Shown here: in pieces, positions 1 to 9,867 of the stretch
Layout: each line of letters begins with the position of its first letter
How positions within the stretch are numbered: position 1 is the first letter of the stretch
Origin: Hyphomicrobiales bacterium
GTDB lineage: Bacteria; Pseudomonadota; Alphaproteobacteria; Rhizobiales; Rhizobiaceae
Length of the DNA: 64,000 bases
Direction: 5' to 3'
Assembly (NCBI GenBank): GCA_900473185.1
Contig: UCKU01000012.1
Coordinates: forward strand, 150,581-214,580
Translations under genes and position numbers: made by a program
Notes under the pieces: generated by a model
Seen by the model: the letters and a program-made list of their open reading frames with translations, nothing else
Told to the model about the DNA's origin: nothing
The model's database searches: none

Positions 1-1394
1 GCAAAGGCCTTCAACTCCTCGGTGATGGTGCCGATGCGCTCCGTCAGGTTGGCGATCGCATCGAGATTGTCGTCGGCCGATTCCGGCTGTTGGCGTTTAA
101 GGAAGGTGCGAGCATTGTCGGCATAGGCGCGGATGGTCGCGACCGGCTGGTTGATCTCATGCGCCACGCCAGCGGCAACCTGCCCGAGGATCGCCAGGCG
201 GTTCGCCTGCACCAGTTCCTGCTGCACCACCTGCAGCCGCGCCTCAGTCGCGCGGTGGTCCGATATCTCCTCCTGCAGACGGTCACGGGCACGGCTCAGG
301 TCCTGCGTGCGCTCCAGCACCCGGCGCTCGAGTTCCTCGCGGGCGACGCGCTCGGTTGCGATACGCATCACGACGATCTGGCGGCGGCGCAGCAGGAAGG
401 TCATGATCGCCAGCACCGGAATGAGAGCGGCCAATGTCAGCAGCCGCCATTCGCGCACCGAAGAGGCGATCGGCGCTTGGGTAGGCACAAGATATTCGAG
501 TTGCCAGGATGTCGACGGCACTTCCGTGCGCAATCGCAGGAACTCGCCCTCGCCGGCGCCCGGCATGATGGCATGGACGATTGCGGCTCCAGGCCTCAGC
601 GCCCGCCGTTCGTCGATCGGCAAGGGCAGCAATGGCGCCTCGCCGAATTGCAAGCTGCTCCTGACCGCCGCAAGGCTTTCCTGCGGCAGAGGCTTCGCCG
701 TCATAAAGCGCCAGGACGGCAGGCTGGTGATGAGCACGACGCCGTGCTCGTCGATGACATAGGCCGGCCGGACCGCATCGCGCCAATCGGATTCCAGCTG
801 ATCGAACTCCATCTTGACGACGACGACACCAAGCGGAGCCGCAGCATCCCCGACCCGCCGGGAAATATAGAGGCCCGGCCGGTTGCTGACATTGCCAAGC
901 GCGAAATGTTCTGCCGTACCCGTTTCCATCGCGCGGCGAAAATAATCGCGGAAGGAATAGTCGTTGCCGACAAAACTCAGTGGCTCCTGCCAGTTGCTGG
1001 AAGCGATCGCGATGCCGTTCTTGCCGGTTACATAGAGAACAGAGGCGCGGGTGCCGGCGACAAGGCTCTGGAGCTTGCGGTCAAGCCCCATGACGGCCTC
1101 TCCCTGCCCCGAGGCCAAAGCGTCTCGCACCTGCTGGTCATCGGCAAGGAGCAACGGCAGAGCCCGTGGCCCTTCGAGCACCGCACGCAGCAGCGCCACC
1201 TTGAGATTGGCGTCGGTCTGCCCCTGATCCTCCAGCGCTGCTATTGCCTGCAGGCGGCCATAGATGCCTGCACCGTAAAGGGCCGTTCCGATGAGGACCG
1301 CGGCGAGTGCCGCAAAGACCAGCCAGACGGACCGGGAGCGCCGGCCAAGCTGTTCAGGCGTCAGTAAACGTTCGTTTGCCGTCCTCTGGAGCAT
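1..1394 (-). CDS. dctB: C4-dicarboxylate sensor histidine kinase DctB (3' end off window)
   Basis: Sensor kinase that detects C4-dicarboxylates and phosphorylates DctD, the sigma-54 activator of dctA. The visible 464 codons hold a first membrane segment (about residues 22-43), a periplasmic sensing region of about 270 residues with double-PAS-like character, a second membrane segment (about 313-333), a linker, and the phospho-acceptor H-box with motif [13 protein letters not shown] (His412). The HATPase domain lies beyond the left edge, as dctD presumably does. I chose the ATG at 1394, which begins [10 protein letters not shown]. The gene is divergent from dctA, the classic rhizobial arrangement. 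Long open frames on the other strand here are antisense shadows. Identity is very likely from the architecture plus the dctA neighbour. Confidence 0.95.
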   Translation of the reverse strand, partial: MLQRTANERLLTPEQLGRRSRSVWLVFAALAAVLIGTALYGAGIYGRLQAIAALEDQGQTDANLKVALLRAVLEGPRALPLLLADDQQVRDALASGQGEAVMGLDRKLQSLVAGTRASVLYVTGKNGIAIASSNWQEPLSFVGNDYSFRDYFRRAMETGTAEHFALGNVSNRPGLYISRRVGDAAAPLGVVVVKMEFDQLESDWRDAVRPAYVIDEHGVVLITSLPSWRFMTAKPLPQESLAAVRSSLQFGEAPLLPLPIDERRALRPGAAIVHAIMPGAGEGEFLRLRTEVPSTSWQLEYLVPTQAPIASSVREWRLLTLAALIPVLAIMTFLLRRRQIVVMRIATERVAREELERRVLERTQDLSRARDRLQEEISDHRATEARLQVVQQELVQANRLAILGQVAAGVAHEINQPVATIRAYADNARTFLKRQQPESADDNLDAIANLTERIGTITEELKAF

Positions 1395-1401
1395 AGCCGC
1401 A

Positions 1402-1421
1402 TTGTGCATTTTTTCGCACGA
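1402..1421. promoter_or_regulatory. Upstream DctD-type activator site (distal)
   Basis: Inverted repeat GTGC-N8-GCAC with AT-rich spacer, centred near 1411/1412, about 130 bp upstream of the expected dctA start of transcription. It shares the GTGC/GCAC arms and position of DctD enhancer sites in rhizobia. The pairing with the proximal site, about 33 bp apart (three helical turns), supports cooperative binding. Assignment is by pattern and position only. Confidence 0.7.
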
Positions 1422-1434
1422 TCGGCAAATCACT

Positions 1435-1454
1435 TTGTGCGGAGAATCGCACTA
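1435..1454. promoter_or_regulatory. Upstream DctD-type activator site (proximal)
   Basis: Inverted repeat GTGCG-N6-CGCAC at 1437-1452, centred at 1444/1445, nearly 100 bp upstream of the predicted dctA transcription start. It is more symmetrical than the distal site and fits the tandem DctD-binding sites known upstream of rhizobial dctA. Confidence 0.75.
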
Positions 1455-1486
1455 TCGCATCTACATCAACCGGACACATTCAATAA

Positions 1487-1499
1487 TATCAATGAATTA
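1487..1499 (+). promoter_or_regulatory. IHF-binding site consensus
   Basis: The sequence TATCAATGAATTA matches the IHF consensus WATCAANNNNTTR at every position. It lies between the two activator sites and the -24/-12 promoter, where IHF would bend DNA to bring bound DctD onto sigma-54 polymerase. Confidence 0.65.
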
Positions 1500-1515
1500 G
1501 AAAGTCGGAAGAAAC

Positions 1516-1530
1516 TGGCACGCGCGTTGC
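1516..1530 (+). promoter_or_regulatory. Sigma-54 (RpoN) -24/-12 promoter of dctA
   Basis: TGGCACGCGCGTTGC matches the sigma-54 consensus TGGCAC-N5-TTGCW, with GG at 1517-1518 and GC at 1529-1530, exactly 10 bp apart. Expected transcription start is near 1541, leaving a 5' leader of about 75 nt before the dctA ATG. Confidence 0.9.
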
Positions 1531-1616
1531 AAAACAAGTCCTCATCAGTCGGGAGGCTGTTTGACCATCATGACTTGGCCGTCGCCCTGTTGGCGTCCGG
1601 CACAGTGGAGGACACC

Positions 1617-2951
1617 ATGGATATTGCAATGAACGCCGCTACAGAGCGCGGCAAAACTCCCTTTTACCGGCACCTCTACGTGCAGGTTCTCGCCGCCATC
1701 GCTGCCGGCATTCTGCTCGGCCATTTCTACCCTTCTCTCGGCGCTTCGCTGCAGCCGCTCGGAGATGCCTTCATCAAGCTCGTGCGCATGGTGATCGCGC
1801 CCGTCATCTTCCTGACCGTCACGACTGGCATTGCCGGCATGGCCGATCTGAAGAAGTTCGGCCGCGTGGTCGGCAAGGCGCTCGGCTACTTCCTCGTCTT
1901 CTCGACGCTGGCGCTCATCGTTGGCCTCGTCGTTTCCAACGTGCTGCAGCCAGGCGCCGGCATGCACATCGATCCGGCGACACTGGATACGAAGGCCGTC
2001 AACAACTATGCCGCCCAGGCCCATGACGCGACGATCGTCGGCTTCCTGATGAACATCATCCCGGATACGATCGTCGGCGCCTTCGCCAAGGGCGACATCC
2101 TGCAGGTGCTGTTCTTCTCTGTCGTCTTCGGCATTGCGCTCGGCTCCGTCGGCGAGCGTGGCAAGCCCGTGCTGGATTTCTTCCAGGTTCTGACCGCTCC
2201 GGTCTTCCGCCTCGTCGCAATCCTGATGAAATTCGCCCCGATCGGCGCCTTCGGCGCCATGGCCTTCACCATCGGCAAATATGGTATCGGCGCGATCACC
2301 AACCTCGCCTTCCTGATCGGCACCTTCTATCTGACCTCGCTGCTCTTCGTGCTGATCGTGCTCGGCTCAGTCGCCCGCTACAACGGCTTCTCCATCCTGG
2401 CGCTGCTGCGCTATATCAAGGAAGAACTGTTGCTGGTGCTCGGCACTTCGTCGTCGGAAGCCGCCCTGCCCGGCCTGATGAACAAGATGGAACGCGCAGG
2501 CTGCAAGCGCTCGGTCGTCGGCCTCGTCATTCCTACCGGCTATTCATTCAATCTCGACGGCACCAATATCTATATGACGCTGGCAGCACTCTTCATCGCC
2601 CAGGCGACGGATACGCATCTGAGCTTCGGCGACCAGATCCTGCTGCTTCTTGTGGCTATGCTGAGCTCCAAGGGTGCTGCCGGCATTACCGGCGCCGGCT
2701 TCATCACGCTTGCCGCCACGCTCTCGGTCGTTCCCTCGGTTCCGATCGCCGGCATGGCACTCATCCTCGGCATCGACCGTTTCATGTCGGAATGCCGTGC
2801 GCTCACCAACCTCGTCGGCAATGCCGTTGCCACTATCGTCGTCGCCCGCTGGGAAAACGAACTCGATCAGACCCGTTTTGCCGCGGCAATGGCCGGCAAT
2901 CTGCGCGATGACAGTGGCCTGCTTGCTCCAGTAGCGCAGCCCGCAGAATAA
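1617..2951 (+). CDS. dctA: C4-dicarboxylate transport protein DctA
   Basis: Inner-membrane symporter importing succinate, fumarate and malate, the main carbon source of bacteroids. The 444-residue length fits the dicarboxylate/amino acid:cation symporter family. The N-terminus ([20 protein letters not shown]) is close to known rhizobial DctA. Family signatures are present: the serine-rich hairpin SSSEAALPG near residue 278 and [11 protein letters not shown] near 311. The frame is open further upstream, but that stretch spans the sigma-54 promoter, so the ATG at 1617 with GGAG six bases before it is the real start; the in-frame ATG at 1629 is an alternative. It is transcribed from the -24/-12 promoter under DctB/DctD and ends at a hairpin terminator. 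Confidence 0.97.
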   Translation: MDIAMNAATERGKTPFYRHLYVQVLAAIAAGILLGHFYPSLGASLQPLGDAFIKLVRMVIAPVIFLTVTTGIAGMADLKKFGRVVGKALGYFLVFSTLALIVGLVVSNVLQPGAGMHIDPATLDTKAVNNYAAQAHDATIVGFLMNIIPDTIVGAFAKGDILQVLFFSVVFGIALGSVGERGKPVLDFFQVLTAPVFRLVAILMKFAPIGAFGAMAFTIGKYGIGAITNLAFLIGTFYLTSLLFVLIVLGSVARYNGFSILALLRYIKEELLLVLGTSSSEAALPGLMNKMERAGCKRSVVGLVIPTGYSFNLDGTNIYMTLAALFIAQATDTHLSFGDQILLLLVAMLSSKGAAGITGAGFITLAATLSVVPSVPIAGMALILGIDRFMSECRALTNLVGNAVATIVVARWENELDQTRFAAAMAGNLRDDSGLLAPVAQPAE

Positions 2952-2965
2952 GCATGAGACAAACA

Positions 2966-3000
2966 AATCCGCCGCCGGTCATGCGATTGGCGGCGGATTT
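2966..3000. terminator. Hairpin terminator between convergent dctA and ABC operon
   Basis: Inverted repeat with arms AATCCGCCGCC and GGCGGCGGATT and a 12-base loop, 15 bases after the dctA stop. It is followed by a short T-rich stretch on the plus strand and lies between two converging units, so it may serve both. Confidence 0.75.
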
Positions 3001-3051
3001 CATTTGATGTCTGCGACACGGAACATGACGAGCCTGTCGGTGATCCGCGGA

Positions 3052-4125
<1,074 letters not shown>

Positions 4126-4148
4126 GATTGCACCTCCAATGGTTCGGC

Positions 4149-4997
4149 TCAGGACTTCACGGCGCCGGCGGTCAATCCGGCGATGATATGTCTCTGGGCG
4201 ACGAAGAAGACGATGATGGTTGGCAGGATGGTGAGCGTGATGAAGGCCAGCACCAGTTGCCATTCGGTGCCGTATTCGCCGCGATAGACCATGATGCCGA
4301 GCGGCCAGGGATATTTGGATTCCGAGTTCAGCATGATCAGCGGCAGGATGTAGCTGTTCCAGCTGCCGACGAAGGAGATGATGCTTACAGTGGCGACGAT
4401 CGGGCGGGAAAGCGGCAGCGAGATATGCCAGAAGAAGCGCAGATAACCGCAACCGTCGACGAAAGCCGCTTGGAACAATTCTTCCGGAAGATTGCGGAAA
4501 TAGTTTCGAAACAAGAGGATGCTCATGCCGAGACCGAAGGCCACCTGCGGCAGCACCACGCCCCAATAGGTGTTCAACAGGCCGAGATCGCGGATGCGGA
4601 TGAAGAGCGGCAGGATCGCAGTCGCCGCCGGAAACATCAGCCCCAGCAGGAAATAATTGAGCAGGAAGGACGAGCCGAAGAAGCGGACATGGGCAAAGGC
4701 GAAAGCCGCCATGGACGAGACGATCAGCGTCAGGAGCACGGTGAGGGCTGCGATGACGAGCGAATTGCCGATCTGCAGCCAGTAGCGTTCGCCGAAGAGA
4801 ATATCCGTATAGTTCGCCCATTGCCATTCCGTCGGCAGGCCGAAAGGGTTGGTGCGCAGGTCGCCCAGCGTCTTGAAGCCGCCGAGCGCCGTCGTCAGCA
4901 GCGGCACGAGCACGATCGCGGCGATAAGGCTCAGCGATACGTAGAGATAGATGCGTGTGGACACGCTCATGCGGATGGAAGAGCTCATATCAGTCAT
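4149..4997 (-). CDS. Sugar ABC transporter permease (MalG/UgpE type)
   Basis: Second inner-membrane permease of the operon, 282 residues with about six membrane segments. The cytoplasmic EAA loop contacting the ATPase reads [13 protein letters not shown] near residues 170-185. The start ATG at 4997 overlaps the end of the preceding permease gene by 8 nt, which implies translational coupling; starts further upstream would lie inside that gene. Substrate cannot be read from the permease itself, but the divergent ROK, Gfo/Idh and ThuA genes point to a disaccharide or glycoside. Confidence 0.92.
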   Translation of the reverse strand: MTDMSSSIRMSVSTRIYLYVSLSLIAAIVLVPLLTTALGGFKTLGDLRTNPFGLPTEWQWANYTDILFGERYWLQIGNSLVIAALTVLLTLIVSSMAAFAFAHVRFFGSSFLLNYFLLGLMFPAATAILPLFIRIRDLGLLNTYWGVVLPQVAFGLGMSILLFRNYFRNLPEELFQAAFVDGCGYLRFFWHISLPLSRPIVATVSIISFVGSWNSYILPLIMLNSESKYPWPLGIMVYRGEYGTEWQLVLAFITLTILPTIIVFFVAQRHIIAGLTAGAVKS

Positions 4998-5928
4998 GAC
5001 GCATGAATATCCTTTTGTAACCGAAGGCGAGCGTGACGCAGATGATGAAGAGCACCACGCCGACGGCGCTGCCCAAGCCCACCTGCATGCGCATGACTCC
5101 ATAGGTGTAGAGGAAGGTGACCATCGTCTGTGTGGAATTGGACGGCCCGCCACCGGTCAGCGGCATGATCATGTCGAAGAGCTGAAGCGAGCCGACGACG
5201 GCAAAGAAAATCGAAAGACGCAAGGTCGAGCCGAGCAGCGGCAGCGTGACGTAACGGAATTTCTGCCAACCGGTGGCACCGTCGATTTCGGCCGCCTCCA
5301 GCACGTTCTTGTCGACCGATTGCAGACCGGCGATGAACAGCATCATGTGGAAGCCGAAATATTTCCAGACGATGACCCCAAGCACGGCGTAGATCGCCAC
5401 ATCCTTGTCGGCGAGCACGTAGGGGTTGGCCAAGCCAAAGAAGCTGGAAATGGCGGCAAACAGGCCGTAGTCGCCGTCATAGACGAAACGCCAGATGAGG
5501 CCCGCGGCTACGTCGGCAAGCACATAGGGCAGGAAGAAGATCAGGCGGAAGCCCACGACGCCGGGAATGCGATGTGCAAGCATGGTCGCCAGCCAGATGG
5601 CGAGCGGCACCTGGATGCAGATCGAGATCACGATGATCAGGCCGTTGTTGACGAGCGCCTGGGTGAAAGCAGCATTGCGGAACAGAACCTGGAAATTACG
5701 GAGCGCAATGAACTCCGTCGGCGTGCCGTAGCCGTTCCACTTGTAGAGGCTGTACCAGGCAGCCTCCCCCATCGGCATGATGACGAAGAGCGTGAAGAGC
5801 AGCAGCGCCGGCGGCAGAAATAGCAACAGCACCGTCAGCCGGTCGTGCGCGACCGAGCTCTTGCTATTTGCGGCTCTTCTTGCCGGTCTTGCGGCACTCG
5901 GTGTCGATAGGACTGAGATATTGGCCAT
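4990..5928 (-). CDS. Sugar ABC transporter permease (MalF/UgpA type)
   Basis: First permease, 312 residues. A polar N-terminal tail of about 28 residues precedes six membrane segments; the EAA loop reads EAAEIDGATGWQKF near residues 213-226. The ATG at 5928 follows AGGAA at normal spacing. The gene is separated from the binding-protein gene by about 80 bp containing a hairpin, and its 3' end overlaps the next permease. Confidence 0.93.
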   Translation of the reverse strand: MANISVLSTPSAARPARRAANSKSSVAHDRLTVLLLFLPPALLLFTLFVIMPMGEAAWYSLYKWNGYGTPTEFIALRNFQVLFRNAAFTQALVNNGLIIVISICIQVPLAIWLATMLAHRIPGVVGFRLIFFLPYVLADVAAGLIWRFVYDGDYGLFAAISSFFGLANPYVLADKDVAIYAVLGVIVWKYFGFHMMLFIAGLQSVDKNVLEAAEIDGATGWQKFRYVTLPLLGSTLRLSIFFAVVGSLQLFDMIMPLTGGGPSNSTQTMVTFLYTYGVMRMQVGLGSAVGVVLFIICVTLAFGYKRIFMRHD

Positions 5929-5961
5929 GGTTCCTGCTTTCGTATCTCGTCGGCAGCAATG

Positions 5962-5987
5962 CTGGCGCTCCGTTCTTGGAGCGCCAG
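5962..5987. repeat. Intercistronic hairpin after the binding-protein gene
   Basis: Perfect 10-bp inverted repeat CTGGCGCTCC / GGAGCGCCAG with a 6-base loop between the binding-protein stop and the permease start. There is no T-tract on the minus strand, so it probably stabilises the upstream mRNA or partially attenuates rather than terminating. Similar hairpins follow four other binding-protein genes in this window. Confidence 0.7.
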
Positions 5988-6007
5988 GAAGGTCTGGGCG
6001 GCGCTGG

Positions 6008-7309
6008 TTATTGTTCCAGCTCGAAAGCGTCCTGGATCATCTGAGCGCCGTCTTTGGAATTCATTTGTCCGGAGACGATTTCCACCGACACGTCGTTGAC
6101 GACGCGGCCGACGGCCGCACCGAGGTCCTGGTCGAAGAAGTTCTGATGCCAGGTCGAGGCGGCAAGCTGTTTTGCCGATTCGGCAAGCAGCGGGTTGACG
6201 ACGCCGTCATCGGCGCCGACGGCTACGGGCAGAAGCATGCCGGCCTTGGCCATCGCGCGCTCGTTCTCCGCGCTCGTCAGGAAAGCGAGGAAATCGATCG
6301 CTTCCTTGGAGGCCTTCTTGGTAACGGCCCAGCCGTTCAAACCGCCGAGCGTATCCGTCGGCTTGCCGGCGCCGCCATCAACCGCCGGAAAGGCGAAGCG
6401 GCCGATATTGTCGGCTGCGAGGCCCTTGCCGTCACCGGCATTCTTACGCTGATTGGCCTCGGTCGCTTCAAAGCCGAGGATGATCGCAGCCTTGCCGTCA
6501 CCGAAAACGCCGAGCGCCTGCGGCCAGGTCGAACCGAGATAGCCGGGCTGGAAAGGTTCGAGCTTGCCGAGCTCGGCCAGGTCGTCACCGGCCTTGATGA
6601 TTGTCGGATCGAGGAAACCTTCTCCTTCACCCTTCTTGGCCGCTTCGAAGACTTTCTGTCCGCCTTCCCGCATGACAAGATAGCTCCAGTAGAAGTGGAT
6701 CGGCCATTTCTCGCCACCGCCGCCGGCAATTGGCACGATGCCAGCCGCCTTGATCTTCTTCACCGTCTTGAGAAAATCGGCCCAGCTCTTGATGTCCTCC
6801 GCTTTGACGCCGGCTTTGGCAAACAGCGCCTTGTTATAGAAAAAGCTGACCAGGCCGACCTTATAGGGGATGGCCCAGGTCTTGCCGTCGAAGGTCAGAC
6901 CATCGACCGAAGCCGGCGTATAGGCGCTGCGCAATTTGCCGCCATCGGCATCGAGGGCCGCCGTCACATCCTGGAGCGCGCCGGTCTCGGACTGCTGCTT
7001 CAAGACGCCACCGCCCCAGCTGAAAAAGAAATCCGGCACGTCGTCGGACTGCAGCAATGTCGGAAGCTTGGCCTTGAAGGCCTCGTTTTCGAGGAACTGC
7101 ATCTGGATGTCGACGTCGGGATGCTGGGCTTCGTACTTCTTGACGATATCTTCCCAGGCTGCGACGTTTTTCGGATCGAGTTCGAGATGTAGCCACTTGA
7201 CCGTCGTCGCCGAGGCAGCACCTGCTCCTGCCATCAACATGCCGGCTGCCGCGGCCATGGATACGATGCGCCTGCCGCCGAAAACGGCGCTCTTCAACAT
7301 AGAATTCAT
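6008..7309 (-). CDS. Extracellular sugar-binding protein (ABC family 1 type)
   Basis: Periplasmic receptor of the importer, 433 residues. It begins with a Sec signal peptide (positive MLKSAVFGGRR, hydrophobic core, likely cleavage after ASA near residue 34). The mature part, starting TVKWLHLELD, has the MalE-like Venus-flytrap pattern, including FFFSWGGG and GGLNGWAV. I chose the ATG at 7309, preceded by GGGAGG; an upstream ATG at 7330 lacks such a site. It is first in its operon, divergent from the ROK regulator gene, and followed by a hairpin that should favour its expression over the permeases. Confidence 0.94.
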   Translation of the reverse strand: MNSMLKSAVFGGRRIVSMAAAAGMLMAGAGAASATTVKWLHLELDPKNVAAWEDIVKKYEAQHPDVDIQMQFLENEAFKAKLPTLLQSDDVPDFFFSWGGGVLKQQSETGALQDVTAALDADGGKLRSAYTPASVDGLTFDGKTWAIPYKVGLVSFFYNKALFAKAGVKAEDIKSWADFLKTVKKIKAAGIVPIAGGGGEKWPIHFYWSYLVMREGGQKVFEAAKKGEGEGFLDPTIIKAGDDLAELGKLEPFQPGYLGSTWPQALGVFGDGKAAIILGFEATEANQRKNAGDGKGLAADNIGRFAFPAVDGGAGKPTDTLGGLNGWAVTKKASKEAIDFLAFLTSAENERAMAKAGMLLPVAVGADDGVVNPLLAESAKQLAASTWHQNFFDQDLGAAVGRVVNDVSVEIVSGQMNSKDGAQMIQDAFELEQ

Positions 7310-7359
7310 GATTTTCCTCCCAGGGGCCATGTCCTCATAATTTTTCCCCTATGCGGATT

Positions 7360-7388
7360 AATTCAACGGAGCTTTTGCCCAATGTCAA
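7360..7388 (-). promoter_or_regulatory. Probable sigma-70 promoter of the ABC operon
   Basis: On the minus strand a perfect -35 TTGACA (7388-7383) is followed after 17 bases by TGAATT (7365-7360) as -10, about 50 bases ahead of the binding-protein ATG. The -35 is exact; the -10 is a weaker match. Confidence 0.55.
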
Positions 7389-7447
7389 CCCAACTGCTGT
7401 ATTTTTCGTCATATTCGCTTGACAGCGCTCCGTAATTGCCTGTTATT

Positions 7448-7470
7448 TATTTCGTAACCCGTTAAAAATA
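7448..7470. promoter_or_regulatory. Possible ROK-regulator operator
   Basis: AT-rich imperfect palindrome with arms TATTT and AAATA around a 13-base centre, in the intergenic region between the ROK gene and the ABC operon. NagC/Mlc-type ROK regulators bind operators with T-rich and A-rich flanks of this sort. The assignment is an inference from position. Confidence 0.35.
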
Positions 7471-7513
7471 TTAGGCCCCTCGTCCCAACAAACCGATTGC
7501 CTGGCTACTTTTC

Positions 7514-8713
7514 ATGAAGACTGCAGACCCCGAATTAATGCGTGCGATCAACCGTTTGAACGTGCTCGACACGATCCGGCGCCATGGTCCGATTTCTCGT
7601 ATCCAGATCAGTGAGCGTACGGAGCTCTCGACTACGACGGTTTCCGCCATCACCGCCTCACTGCTCGACGACGGACTGATCCTGCCACGTCATGAGGGCG
7701 ATATCCGCAATGAGGCCGTGCGCGGAAGGCCCCGCGTGATGCTGGAGCTCAATCCGAATGCCGCCCGCGTGGTTGGTGCCAAGATCGCGGCTAGCCGTAT
7801 GGTTTTCGCCGTCACCAATTTCCGTGGCGACGTGCTCTCCAAGCTGGCGCTGCCGATCCGCATCGATCGTCAACCGATCGCGGTCATCGCGGACCTGATC
7901 GAGGACGGGGTGCGGCGCTGCGTCGTCGATATCGGCTTGTCGCTCGATGATATCGACAGCATCTGCCTTGCACTTCCCGGCGTCATCGAGCACCGCACGG
8001 GCCACATCCGCTCGAGCCCGATATTTCGCGAAGTCAATATTGATTTTGCTGCGGAAATGTCTGCTCGCCTGTCGACGCCGACGATCATCGAGAGCGACGC
8101 GCATGCCATCACGCTTGGCCACCACTGGTTCGGCAAAGCCCGCGATCTCGAAGACATGGTACTGATTTCGCTGGAGCAGACGCTCGGTCTCGGCGTCCTG
8201 CATGACAACCAGCTTTTCCGCGGCGCCGGCGGCCTTAGTCACAATCTGGGCGATCTCGTTCTCGGCATGGGCAAGCTGGGTGTGGTTCGTCTTTCCAGCC
8301 AAGCGGGAGAGAGTGCGATTCTCGGCGAGCAGCAGGCCGATGGGCGTTTTGCCGAAGCTGTGCGTCTCGGCCGCGGCATGACCCATGTGCAGGCGATGAT
8401 TGAGGCCGATGATGACCAGCTCATCGGAGCGGCAGTCCGAGCCGGCGAAGCCGTGGGGCTCACAGTCGCCAATATCGTCACACTGTTTGCACCGCCGCGG
8501 GTCATTCTCGTCGGCTCCTCGCTTGCGCTTGGCGAGCCCTTTCTGAACAGCCTGCGCGACGCCTATGCGCTCGCCATCCCGCCTTCCCTGCAGGGCGTCA
8601 GCGAACTCGTCTTCGACGATTCGACTGACGATTTCTGGGCTCAGGGCGCGGCCGCTGTTGCCCTTTACGAACTCTATGAATCGCCCTGGAGCACCACAGG
8701 GCCGGCGCTCTGA
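7514..8713 (+). CDS. ROK family transcriptional regulator (NagC/XylR type)
   Basis: Sugar-responsive regulator, 399 residues. An N-terminal winged helix (about 12-60, including ISRIQISERTELSTTTVSAI) is followed by an actin-fold ROK sugar-binding domain. The usual ROK zinc motif (CxCGxxGCxE) is not visible: the matching stretch after HNLGDLVLG contains no cysteines, so metal binding may be lost. It is divergent from the ABC operon and 31 bp upstream of the Gfo/Idh gene, so it probably controls both directions in response to the transported sugar. The start at 7514 has only a weak ribosome site. Confidence 0.9.
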   Translation: MKTADPELMRAINRLNVLDTIRRHGPISRIQISERTELSTTTVSAITASLLDDGLILPRHEGDIRNEAVRGRPRVMLELNPNAARVVGAKIAASRMVFAVTNFRGDVLSKLALPIRIDRQPIAVIADLIEDGVRRCVVDIGLSLDDIDSICLALPGVIEHRTGHIRSSPIFREVNIDFAAEMSARLSTPTIIESDAHAITLGHHWFGKARDLEDMVLISLEQTLGLGVLHDNQLFRGAGGLSHNLGDLVLGMGKLGVVRLSSQAGESAILGEQQADGRFAEAVRLGRGMTHVQAMIEADDDQLIGAAVRAGEAVGLTVANIVTLFAPPRVILVGSSLALGEPFLNSLRDAYALAIPPSLQGVSELVFDDSTDDFWAQGAAAVALYELYESPWSTTGPAL

Positions 8714-8744
8714 CGCGCAAAACCTGAATTTATCGGAGGATATG

Positions 8745-9848
8745 ATGGAAAAAGTCGGTATCGGCATTATTGGTTGCGGCAATATCTCGGGCGCCTATCT
8801 GAAGGCGATGACATCGGCATTCCCGATCCTCGAGATCCGCGGACTGGCCGACCTCAATCGCGAACTTGCAGAGGCAAAAGCCAGTGAATTCAACCTTCAG
8901 GCCAGGACGGTCGACGAGCTTTTCACCGATCCGAAGGTCGAGATCATCGTCAACCTGACCATTCCGAAGGCCCACGTTGCTGTTGGCCTGCAGGCGCTGG
9001 AAGCCGGCAAGCATACCTATTCGGAAAAGCCGTTGGGGATTAATTTCGCGGAAGGGAAAAAATTGGCGGATGCCGCCAAGGCAAAGGGTCTGCGCATTGG
9101 CGCTGCCCCTGACACCTTCCTCGGCGGTGGCCATCAGACCGCCCGCGCGCTGATCGACGAAGGCGTCATCGGCATTCCGGTCGGCGGCACCGCGACCTTC
9201 ATGTGCCCGGGCCATGAGCGCTGGCATCCCAATCCGGCCTTCTATTATGAAGTCGGCGGCGGCCCGATGCTCGACATGGGTCCCTATTACATCACCGACC
9301 TCGTCAATCTGCTAGGGCCGGTCGCCAAGGTTGCCGGTTTTGCGGTCACGCCGCGCAACGAGCGCATCATCACCAGTGAGCCGCGCAATGGCGAGCGTAT
9401 TCCGGTTCATATCCCGACGCATGTGACCGGCGTTATGGCTTTCGCTAATGGCGCCGTCGTGCAGATCGGCATGAGCTTCGATGTGGCTGGCCACAAGCAT
9501 GTGCCGCTCGAAGTCTACGGCACCGAAGGCACCCTGATCGTGCCGGATCCGAACCATTTCGCCGGCCCGGTCGAATATCTGAAGAAGGGCGGCCAGTTTG
9601 AAAACCAGCCGGTGACCTTGCCTTATGCCGACGGCAACTATCGCTCGCTGGGTGTGGCTGATCTCGCCCATGCCATCCGGTCGAACCGGCCGCACCGCGC
9701 AAACGGCGATCTGGCACTGCACGTGCTCGAAGTGATGGAAGCCTTCCAGAAGGCGTCCGACACCGGCAGCACGGTAACGCTCACCACGACAACGGAGCGC
9801 CCTGCTCCGCTTTCTCAATCCCTCGTCGACGGACTGCTCGGCAAGTAA
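8745..9848 (+). CDS. Gfo/Idh/MocA family oxidoreductase (ThuB-like)
   Basis: NAD(P)-dependent sugar dehydrogenase, 367 residues. The Rossmann start reads GIGIIGCGNISGAY, the catalytic EKP lysine is in SEKPLG, and the substrate-domain motif GGGPMLDMGPYYITD has tyrosine where many family members have histidine. ATGs occur at 8742 and 8745; I chose 8745 because GGAGG then sits five bases away. The ThuA gene follows 19 bp downstream, the same pairing as ThuB/ThuA, which oxidise trehalose-type disaccharides to 3-keto derivatives in Sinorhizobium. Substrate here is unknown. Confidence 0.9.
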   Translation: MEKVGIGIIGCGNISGAYLKAMTSAFPILEIRGLADLNRELAEAKASEFNLQARTVDELFTDPKVEIIVNLTIPKAHVAVGLQALEAGKHTYSEKPLGINFAEGKKLADAAKAKGLRIGAAPDTFLGGGHQTARALIDEGVIGIPVGGTATFMCPGHERWHPNPAFYYEVGGGPMLDMGPYYITDLVNLLGPVAKVAGFAVTPRNERIITSEPRNGERIPVHIPTHVTGVMAFANGAVVQIGMSFDVAGHKHVPLEVYGTEGTLIVPDPNHFAGPVEYLKKGGQFENQPVTLPYADGNYRSLGVADLAHAIRSNRPHRANGDLALHVLEVMEAFQKASDTGSTVTLTTTTERPAPLSQSLVDGLLGK

Positions 9849-9867
9849 CATTCAGGAGGAATACACG

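Noticed and set aside
90..1367. Long plus-strand open frame of 425 codons
   Set aside because: It is antisense to dctB, which has clear kinase features; the product has no recognisable domain and no ribosome site.
1404..1616. N-terminal extension of DctA from 1404
   Set aside because: It would translate through the activator sites, IHF site and sigma-54 promoter; the family N-terminus starts at 1617.
4128..7192. Three long plus-strand frames (292, 290 and 471 codons)
   Set aside because: They lie opposite the sugar ABC operon; composition is that of antisense of GC-rich genes.
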